Part shown: positions 44,573-52,691 of the stretch, in pieces
Layout: each line of letters opens with the position of its first letter
Numbering within the stretch: position 1 is the stretch's first letter
DNA from: Aequorivita antarctica
Lineage (GTDB): Bacteria; Bacteroidota; Bacteroidia; Flavobacteriales; Flavobacteriaceae
DNA: 64,000 nt
Assembly (NCBI RefSeq): GCF_007997155.1
Contig: NZ_VORT01000003.1
Location: 1 to 64,000, forward strand
Direction of reading: 5' to 3'
Position numbers and translations under genes: made by a program
The notes under the pieces: model-generated
Databases searched by the model: none
Told to the model about the DNA's origin: nothing
The model's input: the letters and a program-made list of their open reading frames with translations, nothing else

Positions 44573-45952
44573 TTATGCATGGTGAAATAAGACCCTCTCA
44601 AACAAAAGAAATACTCCAGCCCCCGAAATGAAGCCTATAAATGCCAGCCAAGATATTTTCTTAAGATACCAGATAAAATCAATACGCTCCATCCCCATTG
44701 CAGCAACACCAGCAGCAGAACCTATAATGAGCATGCTTCCTCCAGTTCCAGCGGAATAGGCTATAAAGTGCCAAAGCACAGAATCTATTGGCATGTCGTA
44801 CATTCCTATGGACGCGGCCACCAATGGCACGTTGTCAATAATGGCAGATAAAACGCCCAACAACAGTATAACTATATCTTGATTGGGAATCGCATTTTGC
44901 AATACTTCTGCCACGTATCGAAGTGTTCCCACTTCTTCCCCATTAACCACACCATAAACAAGGCTTTCAAGCCCTGCCACGGCCATTAATATTCCAAGGA
45001 AGAAAAGGATACTGGAAATTTCTATACGTGAAAGTGCTTTATGTGCAGAATATAGATGCCTTCTTTCTTTACTGAAATCCTCTTCTGGGTGAATGTATTC
45101 TGAAACAAGCCAAACCACTCCCAATGCCAGCATCATTCCCATATAGGGTGGCAAATGAGTTAGTGTTTTAAAAACAGGTACGGAAATAATCATCCCTAAA
45201 CCTAGAAATAACATAGTTTTACTGCTCAAAAGAGCTTCTTCTGCTTTATCTTCATTAACATCTACATCAATATTACCTCGGAAAGCGGGTAAATAACTGG
45301 CGATTAAAAATGGAATAGCAAAACAAACGATGGAAGGCAACACTACAAACTCAATCAACCCTCCTGCGGTCAACTTCTTGGCGATCCACAGCATCGTTGT
45401 CGTAACGTCCCCAATAGGAGACCAGGCACCACCTGCATTTGCGGCTATAACCACTAACGAAGCATACCAAATTCTGTCTTCTCTCTTGTGAATTAACTTT
45501 CTTAAAAGTGTAATCAACACTATGGTTGCAGTAAGGTTGTCAATAATCGCTGAAAGTAAAAAAGCAAGAATCCCGATAATCCAAAGCAGCTTTCTTTTGC
45601 TCTTGGTATGCACAGCACTTTTAAGCACCTCAAAGCCACGGTGAAGGTCAATAATCTCAACAATAGTCATAGCTCCAATAAGGAAAATAAGGATTTCAGC
45701 TGTTTTTCCTAAATGGTGAAGCAGCGTGCCTTCAAAACCTTCCATGGCGTGTTCACCACCACTTAGAAAATTGAATGCCTGCTCCTCAGTATTGATTACA
45801 TCAAACCAACCACTTGTGAAGCCTATTGCCAATACCGCCCAAATTAATGACGCCATAATAAGCGCGGGGACAGTTTTGTCCAATTTTAAAGGGTGTTCCA
45901 ATGTGATGGAAAGATACCCTATTACGAAAATTAAAATGATTATTGACGTCAT
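44573..45952 (-). CDS. nhaD: Na+/H+ antiporter NhaD
   Basis: 459 residues with about 11-12 membrane helices. Segments typical of the NhaD/ion-transporter family are LLWIIGILAFLLSAIIDNLTATIV, NAGGAWSPIGDVTTTMLWI, and a second LGVLSAIIDNVPLVAA. It exports sodium in exchange for protons at alkaline pH, which fits a marine organism. It lies 21 bases after the amino-acid dehydrogenase gene and is probably in its operon. Confidence 0.93.
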   Translation of the reverse strand: MTSIIILIFVIGYLSITLEHPLKLDKTVPALIMASLIWAVLAIGFTSGWFDVINTEEQAFNFLSGGEHAMEGFEGTLLHHLGKTAEILIFLIGAMTIVEIIDLHRGFEVLKSAVHTKSKRKLLWIIGILAFLLSAIIDNLTATIVLITLLRKLIHKREDRIWYASLVVIAANAGGAWSPIGDVTTTMLWIAKKLTAGGLIEFVVLPSIVCFAIPFLIASYLPAFRGNIDVDVNEDKAEEALLSSKTMLFLGLGMIISVPVFKTLTHLPPYMGMMLALGVVWLVSEYIHPEEDFSKERRHLYSAHKALSRIEISSILFFLGILMAVAGLESLVYGVVNGEEVGTLRYVAEVLQNAIPNQDIVILLLGVLSAIIDNVPLVAASIGMYDMPIDSVLWHFIAYSAGTGGSMLIIGSAAGVAAMGMERIDFIWYLKKISWLAFIGFISGAGVFLLFERVLFHHA

Positions 45953-45973
45953 ACTATAGTGGGTTACAGTTAA

Positions 45974-47200
45974 TTATATTAATTGCTTCAAAGCAATTTC
46001 AAAAGCGGTTTTGCTAATGTTTGTTTTGGTACTATTGTTATCAAATGTATTCTGAATAGCGTTCTTGATCGTAATGGAAGTATCGTTAAAAATAGCTTCA
46101 TCGGTCATTTGTACTTTGCGCTCCATAAAATAAGCGAAGACCCTTGCCATTCCACAGTTGCTGATGAAATCTGGTATCAAACTTACACGTTCATCTGTAA
46201 ATTCCATAATGGGACCGAAGAAAATTTCCTTATCAGCAAATGGCACATTCGCGCCACAACTAATTACCTCAAGCCCAGTTTCTATCATTTGCGAAATCTG
46301 TTTCTCTGTAATCAATCGCGATGCTGCACAGGGTGCGAAAATCTCCGTTTCGAGTTTCCAGATTTTTTCGTTTATTTCTTCAAAAGGGATCATATTTTCA
46401 GCAACCAAGGTATTGCCGTTCTTTTTTAGGAACAGTTGCTTTATTTCTTCAAAAGAAAAACCATCTTTGTTGATGACTCCTCCTTCGCGATCAATTATAC
46501 CCACAATTTTGGCCCCCATTTGCGAGAGGTAATAAGCTGCAGCTGCGCCTACATTTCCAAAGCCTTGGATAACGGCGCGCTTTCCTTTTACACTTCCGCC
46601 ATAAATATCGTAATAATGATGTATAGCCTCGGCAACGCCATACCCAGTAATCATATCTGCCACGGTATATTTTCGGGAAACATCGGGAGAATAATTTACG
46701 TTTTCCAAAACCTTTATCACGCCTTGACGCAACTGGCCAATTCTATTAATTTTATCTGCTTCCGTTGGTGAAAAGTGCCCATTAAAAACCCCTTCTTGCG
46801 GATGCCAAACGCCGCTCTGTTCGGTGATTGGAATCACTTCGTGAATTTCATCAACGTTTAAATCCCCACCTGTTCCGTAATAAGCTTTCAGCAAAGGTGA
46901 AACGGCTTTAAACCAACGTTCCAAAACGCCTTTTTTACGCGGGTCTGAAGGATCAAAATTGATCCCGCTTTTGGCTCCGCCAATTGCGGGCCCGGCAACA
47001 GTAAATTTCACTTCCATTGTTTTTGCAAGTGAGAGCACCTCGTTAGAATCAAGGCCTTTTCGCATACGGGTACCACCGCCGGCAGCACCGCCACGCAAGG
47101 AGTTGATGACCGTCCAGCCTTCGGCCTCGGTTTCGGGATCATTCCAGTGAAAAACTATTTCGGGTTCTTTTTCTTCGTACTTTTTAAGTAATTCCTTCAT
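45974..47200 (-). CDS. Glu/Leu/Phe/Val dehydrogenase family protein
   Basis: Oxidative deamination of an amino acid with NAD(P). Starting at ATG 47200 it has 408 residues. The substrate-domain segment GPAIGGAKSGINFDP carries the catalytic lysine, GTGGDLNVDEI follows, and the Rossmann domain shows VIQGFGNVGAAAA. The frame extends 10 codons upstream (47230), but MKELLKKYEE is the natural N-terminus. Exact substrate (glutamate, leucine, valine) is unresolved. Confidence 0.88.
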   Translation of the reverse strand: MKELLKKYEEKEPEIVFHWNDPETEAEGWTVINSLRGGAAGGGTRMRKGLDSNEVLSLAKTMEVKFTVAGPAIGGAKSGINFDPSDPRKKGVLERWFKAVSPLLKAYYGTGGDLNVDEIHEVIPITEQSGVWHPQEGVFNGHFSPTEADKINRIGQLRQGVIKVLENVNYSPDVSRKYTVADMITGYGVAEAIHHYYDIYGGSVKGKRAVIQGFGNVGAAAAYYLSQMGAKIVGIIDREGGVINKDGFSFEEIKQLFLKKNGNTLVAENMIPFEEINEKIWKLETEIFAPCAASRLITEKQISQMIETGLEVISCGANVPFADKEIFFGPIMEFTDERVSLIPDFISNCGMARVFAYFMERKVQMTDEAIFNDTSITIKNAIQNTFDNNSTKTNISKTAFEIALKQLI

Positions 47201-47330
47201 TAAATGTAGTAAGTTAGAATACCCTTTCACTAAAGCTTCGGGGCGTGATGGCTATCCTACTTCAAAGCTTCGGATAGCAAAGGCAAATATAAAAAACTTG
47301 TGAGGGGTTTATATTTATTTTAGGTAAAAT

Positions 47331-48392
47331 TTATGGGAAGAAAATTTTGCCTGAGGAATGGTCTCGTTCCGCCCCAGTAACACTCGCCAAACAATTCACC
47401 TCATCCCGAAGCTTCAACACCCCCAAAAGCCCAAAAATCAATGCTTCCTTATATTCCACAATTACTGGAGGAGGAATAATAACTTCAACCGAAGCAAGGT
47501 TTTTCAATCTTTCAATTAAAAAAGAATTATATACACCGCCACCAGTCATTAGCACCGATGCATTTAGAGAAAATTGATTGGCTAATTGTATTGCAATGTG
47601 CTCCGTAAAGGTTCTTAAAATGTCTTCGCAAGAAATTTTAGCGGCCTCCAAAAGTGGAAAAATAGCTGACTGAACCCATTCCAACCCCAAAGATTTTGGA
47701 GGTTTTTCTGCATAGAAAGAAAGTGAATTTAATTTCTGAAGCAATTGTTCATTCACTTTACCCGAAGCTGCTAATTTTCCATCTTCATCAAAATCTTTCC
47801 CCAGTTTTTCGGCATATTTATTTAAAACAATATTTGCTGGGCATATATCAAAAGCAATCCGTTCCCCATTTTTTTCAAAAGAACAATTTGCGAAACCGCC
47901 CAAATTCAAACAATAATCATATTCCGGAAAAAGCAGCTTATCGCCAATGGGCACCAAGGGCGCACCTTGTCCGCCAAGCTCCACGTCCTGTACCCGAAAA
48001 TCGCAAATCACTGTTTGTCTGAGCATTTTTGAAATGCGCGGCAGATTACCTATTTGATACGTAAACCCCTTGCTAGGCTGATGCAAAATGGTGTGTCCAT
48101 GACTGCAGATGGCATCAATTTCTTGAATGTTGTGTTTTTTTATAAATTTTGAAGTTTCTTCGGAAAGCTTTTCTGTGTATTTAAAATCCAACCGTTCCAA
48201 TTTTTCTTCAGAATAATTTATGGCTTCGCGCAGTTCGTCTTTCCAAAAAGAAGAATACGCAATGGTTTCTGCGGCAAGGATTTCAAAACTCCACTTTTCT
48301 TCAAAATAATTAAAAACGATTTCCGCTAAATCAATTCCATCCAGCGAAGTACCGCTCATTACGCCTATAATATGATAATTGTTCTTTTTCAA
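47331..48392 (-). CDS. anmK: anhydro-N-acetylmuramic acid kinase
   Basis: Sugar kinase of cell-wall recycling that converts anhydro-MurNAc to MurNAc-6-phosphate. 353 residues with the N-terminal GVMSGTSLDGIDLA nucleotide loop, CSHGHTILHQP, DFRVQDVELGGQGAPLVPIGD and the C-terminal LMTGGGVYN segment. It is divergent from the acyl-CoA dehydrogenase. A TATCTTTA box with a TTTG 22 bases upstream may be its promoter. Confidence 0.94.
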   Translation of the reverse strand: MKKNNYHIIGVMSGTSLDGIDLAEIVFNYFEEKWSFEILAAETIAYSSFWKDELREAINYSEEKLERLDFKYTEKLSEETSKFIKKHNIQEIDAICSHGHTILHQPSKGFTYQIGNLPRISKMLRQTVICDFRVQDVELGGQGAPLVPIGDKLLFPEYDYCLNLGGFANCSFEKNGERIAFDICPANIVLNKYAEKLGKDFDEDGKLAASGKVNEQLLQKLNSLSFYAEKPPKSLGLEWVQSAIFPLLEAAKISCEDILRTFTEHIAIQLANQFSLNASVLMTGGGVYNSFLIERLKNLASVEVIIPPPVIVEYKEALIFGLLGVLKLRDEVNCLASVTGAERDHSSGKIFFP

Positions 48393-48438
48393 GTCTTAAA
48401 AAATGTATGAAGTTTAAAGATAGCACAGAAGATTTGAA

Positions 48439-48567
48439 AAAATCCAAATTACAAATACGAAATTCCAAATAAATCTCAAAAAAACAAATCCAATTTTCAA
48501 ATAGCCGCAAACCTTTTGGAATTTGGAATTTGGATTTTGGGATTTGAGATTTTGGATTTGGTATTTG
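48439..48567. repeat. inverted TTTGG-type stutter arms between anmK and acyl-CoA dehydrogenase
   Basis: The left part (about 48439-48500) has CAAATTCC-type units and the right part (about 48518-48567) has GGAATTTGG-type units. The G-rich strand is thus on the coding strand of each divergent gene, ending near its -33 element. Confidence 0.75.
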
Positions 48568-48589
48568 CTTTATTTTTAAAGTACATTTG
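48557..48589 (+). promoter_or_regulatory. acyl-CoA dehydrogenase promoter (TTTG-N21-TACATTTG)
   Basis: TTTG 48557-48560 and TACATTTG 48582-48589, 21 bases apart. The -33 element is the end of the TTTGG stutter array, the same arrangement as at pdhA. Confidence 0.65.
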
Positions 48590-48627
48590 CAATTCTTTAA
48601 AACAAACTTTTTTCAAAAATAAGCCCT

Positions 48628-49770
48628 ATGGATTTCAGTCTATCCGAAGAACAATTAATGATTCGCGACGCCGCTCGCGATTTTGCACGTACCGAATTAC
48701 TTCCAGGGGTTATAGAGCGTGATAACCTTCAAAAATTTCCAGCTGAACAAGTTAAGAAAATGGGAGAGCTCGGCTTTTTGGGAATGATGGTGGATCCTAA
48801 ATACGGCGGCGGCGGAATGAATACATTGAGCTACGTTTTAGTGATGGAAGAACTCAGTAAAATTGACGCTTCCTGCTCTGTAATTGTTTCTGTAAACAAT
48901 TCTTTAGTTTGCTACGGACTTGAAAAATATGGTTCAGAAGATCAAAAACAAAAATACCTTACAAAATTGGCCACAGGCGAAAAGCTTGGCGCATTTTGTT
49001 TAAGCGAGCCCGAAGCTGGTAGTGATGCCACTTCACAACGAACTACGGCGATTGAAGACGGTGATCATTACATTTTAAATGGCACCAAAAACTGGATTAC
49101 CAACGGTGGCAGTGCAGATTACTATTTGGTAATTGCGCAAACTCATAAAGAGAAAAAACACAAGGGCATCAACGCTTTTATAGTTGAAAAAGGCTGGGAA
49201 GGTTTTGAAATTGGCCCCAAAGAAGACAAACTGGGAATCCGTGGAAGCGACACACATTCCTTAATATTTAACGATGTAAAGGTTCCAAAGGAAAATAGAA
49301 TTGGCGAAGACGGTTTTGGCTTTAAGTTCGCCATGAAAACTTTGGCTGGAGGCCGTATTGGTATTGCCGCCCAAGCTTTAGGAATTGCAGCAGGCGCTTA
49401 TGATCTTGCCCGTGAATATTCTAAAGTGCGAAAAGCTTTCGGAACCGAAATCTGCAACCACCAAGCAATCGCCTTCAAACTTGCCGATATGCACACCAGT
49501 ATTGAAGCTGCACGTCATCTGGTGATGAAAGCAGCTTGGGATAAAGACCAAGGCAACGACTACGATATGAGCGGGGCTATGGCAAAATTATTCGCCTCAC
49601 AAACTGCAATGGATGTATCTATAGAAGCGGTCCAAGTTCACGGTGGAAATGGCTACGTAAAGGAATATCACGTTGAACGCTTGATGCGCGACGCGAAAAT
49701 CACACAGATTTACGAAGGAACTTCAGAGATTCAAAAGATTGTGATTTCTAGGGGGCTTTTGAGAGATTAA
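48628..49770 (+). CDS. acyl-CoA dehydrogenase
   Basis: FAD flavoprotein of 380 residues oxidising an acyl-CoA in beta-oxidation or branched-chain breakdown. FAD and substrate motifs are FCLSEPEAGSDA, NWITNGG and the C-terminal QIYEGTSEIQ, in which E363 is the catalytic base in the short-chain/butyryl type position. QVHGGNGYVKEYHVERLMRD is also typical. Chain-length preference is not determinable. The gene stands alone. Confidence 0.93.
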   Translation: MDFSLSEEQLMIRDAARDFARTELLPGVIERDNLQKFPAEQVKKMGELGFLGMMVDPKYGGGGMNTLSYVLVMEELSKIDASCSVIVSVNNSLVCYGLEKYGSEDQKQKYLTKLATGEKLGAFCLSEPEAGSDATSQRTTAIEDGDHYILNGTKNWITNGGSADYYLVIAQTHKEKKHKGINAFIVEKGWEGFEIGPKEDKLGIRGSDTHSLIFNDVKVPKENRIGEDGFGFKFAMKTLAGGRIGIAAQALGIAAGAYDLAREYSKVRKAFGTEICNHQAIAFKLADMHTSIEAARHLVMKAAWDKDQGNDYDMSGAMAKLFASQTAMDVSIEAVQVHGGNGYVKEYHVERLMRDAKITQIYEGTSEIQKIVISRGLLRD

Positions 49771-49832
49771 TATTTTAAATGTCTCCCCGAGCACAGTCGA
49801 AGGGTCATCATTAAATATAAAATTAGAATTAT

Positions 49833-49858
49833 AAACCCGTCCAAAGTGGCGGGTTTTT
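49833..49858 (+). terminator. terminator after acyl-CoA dehydrogenase
   Basis: AAACCCG (49833-49839) pairs with CGGGTTT (49850-49856), followed by TTT. Before it, at about 49782-49805, lies TCTCCCCGAGCACAGTCGAA, a motif of a type often scattered in Bacteroidota intergenic DNA. A further hairpin TCCCGA/TCGGGA (49905-49923) precedes the convergent porin stop. Confidence 0.7.
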
Positions 49859-49940
49859 TATAATAAAATTTTATTTAAATTATCAAGCATATGTGGCTGA
49901 GTAATCCCGATTTTATTTCGGGACCGTATCGAAGCCCTAT

Positions 49941-51824
49941 TTACAGGAAGAAATTCCAAACCAAACCAAACCGCAAAACATTATCACGATACGGATAGCC
50001 GGGAGCTGCAAAGTGTTCGTTCTTTCCACCAAAGATGGAAGTGAAATTTTCATAAACGAAGAAAATACGCGTCTGCCGTATTTTCGCATTAAAGAAAATA
50101 TCTACCAACGGAAAACCGCCCAATTCCTGATCGTTTTGCACATAAAATTCCGCCAGCACTGGATCGTAGGCGTTCATATTATATTGGGTGAAGTATTTAA
50201 GCGTAACCCCTGTTTGCATAAAAAGCGCACGCTTAAACCAATGGTCTTGATAGTAGAGTGAATTACGTGTAATAATTTGTGGCACATTAAAAACACTTTC
50301 GCCGCTCAAAACTTGTTGGTACATCAGTGTATTTTCTAAAGCAAAAACCCCAAACGTAAATTCTTTTTCAGCTTTAATTTTTAGATAATCCACTCGCTCT
50401 GAAGCCTGCAATGGCGAAGGCGTACTGTCATTAGCCTTTATTCCAAAGTATGCATAATCATCAATCCCTGTGTAACTTACAGAAGCATTTCCGAATTTTT
50501 TGGTGTTAATTTCGAACTTTAGCTCTTGTGTTTTTACATTGTTCAGCTCGGTTTTCCAATTGTAGTTTTGATAATCGCTCTGATACAACAGAAAGTTGAA
50601 ATTAGGCGCCACTGAATGAACTGTAATGGATGCTTTCGCATTGTATTCTTCATTCAAATCATAAGAAGCTGCCCCTTGAATATAGTTTCCATCAAAATCG
50701 CCAGCAATGTTAATTGCACCTTTTCCAGAAAGTTTAAAACCACGGTATTCCTTTTCATACCCCGCTCCAGCTTCAATTATATTTCCTTTAATTCTATTTG
50801 GAATCCGTTCTTCATCTAGTATTAAAACCGAATTGTAGCCATAGTTTAAATCGGTATAACCTGCCCAAGCCGTAATTTTTCCGATGAGGGAATTGTTGAA
50901 ATCTGCATACGCTTTCGCGTTGAAATCTTCCAGCTTTGTTTTTGTTTCTAGGTTTGATGTTTCGTATGACGGACCAAAAGACGTGTATGGTTTGCTTTGG
51001 TTATACTTGAAAAATTTATCTTCATAACTCAAAACATTTCCAATAGTCAACACCGAATATCCCGTGCTGTCGCGCTGGCTGAGCAGTTCATAATAATGGT
51101 CGCCATAAAAACGCAGTCCTTCCAACTTGTTCTCGGCATCTTCAAATTTTACGTCCAACCTGCCGCGGTCGCTAAATTCGGGGTCGTCATTTATAAAAAG
51201 TTGAAGAGAATTATCGGTCAAGCCACCATTCTCTTGGTTATAAATATCTTGAGCTGCCACATGGACACGGGCAACATAGCGTTTGTTTTTGGTGTGGTAA
51301 TTTGATGTGAAAAGAAAATTTCCCGTACTCGTTAAAATATGCTGGTATTTTCCGAGCGAGCGAACGCCCTTATAACCAATGGAAAAATTGAACTGCGGCG
51401 AAGTATTCACCGTAAAAAAAGCATCCATTTGCTGTCCTTGTGCGTAAGCTGTTTTAAAATAAAGCTCCGTCAAAGGCGTAGGCACGTTGAAATAATTCAC
51501 ATCCGCTATTTCTTTGTAATTGAAATGGTGCGACTGTGCCACAAACAGTGGTTTCAGGTTCAACCTATCAAAAGAATAAGCAAGCGAATTGTAGGTCTGT
51601 CCAACGTTTGAAAACTGAAGCAGCTCAAAATTGTCCTTTCTTAAATAATTAAACTTGTAATTTTTCTTGATAGAAAGCGTCGTGTCAACAAAAGTAGTGT
51701 CGCGGTCCGCAGAAATAATTTTATAATAATCTATCGGAGGTTTTTCTTTCTTTTTTGAAGGGTTCTGTGAAAACACCGTTGCCGAAGCGATCAAAATAAA
51801 AAGTAGCAAAAGTGTTTTTTTCAT
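49941..51824 (-). CDS. putative porin (outer-membrane beta-barrel)
   Basis: 627 residues with a signal peptide (to TVFSQ) and then a beta-rich sequence of alternating aromatic residues typical of the flavobacterial putative porin family. Recognisable parts are YKFNYLRKDNFELLQFSN and the DAFFTVNTSPQFNFSIGYKG region. It ends in LRFGLVWNFFL, a barrel-closing C-terminus. Solute specificity is unknown. A TACCTTTG -7 box (51844-51851) lies upstream on its strand. Confidence 0.85.
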   Translation of the reverse strand: MKKTLLLLFILIASATVFSQNPSKKKEKPPIDYYKIISADRDTTFVDTTLSIKKNYKFNYLRKDNFELLQFSNVGQTYNSLAYSFDRLNLKPLFVAQSHHFNYKEIADVNYFNVPTPLTELYFKTAYAQGQQMDAFFTVNTSPQFNFSIGYKGVRSLGKYQHILTSTGNFLFTSNYHTKNKRYVARVHVAAQDIYNQENGGLTDNSLQLFINDDPEFSDRGRLDVKFEDAENKLEGLRFYGDHYYELLSQRDSTGYSVLTIGNVLSYEDKFFKYNQSKPYTSFGPSYETSNLETKTKLEDFNAKAYADFNNSLIGKITAWAGYTDLNYGYNSVLILDEERIPNRIKGNIIEAGAGYEKEYRGFKLSGKGAINIAGDFDGNYIQGAASYDLNEEYNAKASITVHSVAPNFNFLLYQSDYQNYNWKTELNNVKTQELKFEINTKKFGNASVSYTGIDDYAYFGIKANDSTPSPLQASERVDYLKIKAEKEFTFGVFALENTLMYQQVLSGESVFNVPQIITRNSLYYQDHWFKRALFMQTGVTLKYFTQYNMNAYDPVLAEFYVQNDQELGGFPLVDIFFNAKIRQTRIFFVYENFTSIFGGKNEHFAAPGYPYRDNVLRFGLVWNFFL

Positions 51825-51943
51825 CCTTGGAAAAACTTTTGGACAAAGGTATATTTTTTTTGGTTTAAAGAGTGATTGAGTTATTAGGTTATTGAGTTGC
51901 TAAATACATTTATCTATCCTTTCTCATTAACTGAATAACTTAG

Positions 51944-51951
51944 TAACTTTG
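51944..51951 (+). promoter_or_regulatory. -7 element directly before rnhB
   Basis: TAACTTTG ends 4 bases before the rnhB ATG. With the usual distance from -7 to the start site, the mRNA would begin at or near the A of ATG. A GAGTTATTAGG-type stutter tract (51868-51900) lies upstream. Confidence 0.5.
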
Positions 51952-51955
51952 CTAC

Positions 51956-52555
51956 ATGCTGAAACTAAAATTAAACCCCAATCTCCTAGAATGTGGCACA
52001 GACGAAGCAGGCCGAGGCTGCTTAGCCGGACCTGTTACCGCTGCCGCAGTGATTCTTCCCGATGATTTTCAGCATCCTTTTTTAACGGACAGTAAACAAC
52101 TTTCAGAAAAAAAAAGACTGGAACTAAAAGATATTATCGAGCGTGAAGCCATTTGTTTTAAAGTTATACACGTTATGATGGACGAAATTGACAAAATAAA
52201 CATTCTAAATGCTTCTATTTTGGGAATGCATCGTGCCATTGAAAGTCTTTCCTGTGCTCCCGAATTCATTGCCATTGATGGCAACCGTTTTAAGCCCTTC
52301 GGAAAAACGCCTTTTGAATGTGTTGTGAAAGGCGATGGAAAATTTCTGCATATTGCCGCAGCTTCAATTTTGGCAAAAACCTATCGCGATGAATATATGA
52401 CCACTCTTCACGAAGATTTTCCACAATACAACTGGAAACAGAACAAAGGCTATCCTACCAAAGAGCACCGTGAAGCCATTCGTACCCACGGAGCAACAAT
52501 TTTTCATAGGAAAAGCTTCAAATTGCTTCCGGAACAAATAAAATTGGATGTTTAG
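51956..52555 (+). CDS. rnhB: ribonuclease HII
   Basis: Cleaves RNA in RNA-DNA hybrids, including single ribonucleotides. 199 residues with the catalytic acidic motif [15 protein letters not shown] near residue 14, the AIDGNRFK segment, and [24 protein letters not shown]. The ATG sits 4 bases after a -7 box. The stop overlaps the edge of a 100-base inverted-repeat element. Confidence 0.96.
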   Translation: MLKLKLNPNLLECGTDEAGRGCLAGPVTAAAVILPDDFQHPFLTDSKQLSEKKRLELKDIIEREAICFKVIHVMMDEIDKINILNASILGMHRAIESLSCAPEFIAIDGNRFKPFGKTPFECVVKGDGKFLHIAAASILAKTYRDEYMTTLHEDFPQYNWKQNKGYPTKEHREAIRTHGATIFHRKSFKLLPEQIKLDV

Positions 52556-52655
52556 ATAGTTGGAATATCTATAATAGTTCCTCTCCCTTTTTCAGGGGGA
52601 GGTGCCGAAGGCGGAGGGGACTGTTGAAAACCCGTCAATAAACTATTCCAACTAT
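52556..52655. mobile_element. 100-base inverted-repeat element between rnhB and the next lipoprotein gene
   Basis: Termini ATAGTTGGAATA (52556-52567) and TATTCCAACTAT (52644-52655) are perfect 12-base inverted repeats. The interior holds a hairpin CCTCTCCC/GGGGGAGG and a GTGCCGAAGGCGGAGGGGA segment of a type common in Bacteroidota intergenic repeats. It has no ORF. Confidence 0.5.
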
Positions 52656-52679
52656 ACATAAAACATAACTTTTCCTTGC

Positions 52680-52687
52680 TATTTTTG
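52680..52687 (+). promoter_or_regulatory. -7 element directly before the propeller lipoprotein gene
   Basis: TATTTTTG ends 4 bases before the ATG at 52692, the same spacing as at rnhB and at the ACC-deaminase-like gene. Confidence 0.5.
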
Positions 52688-52691
52688 TGTT

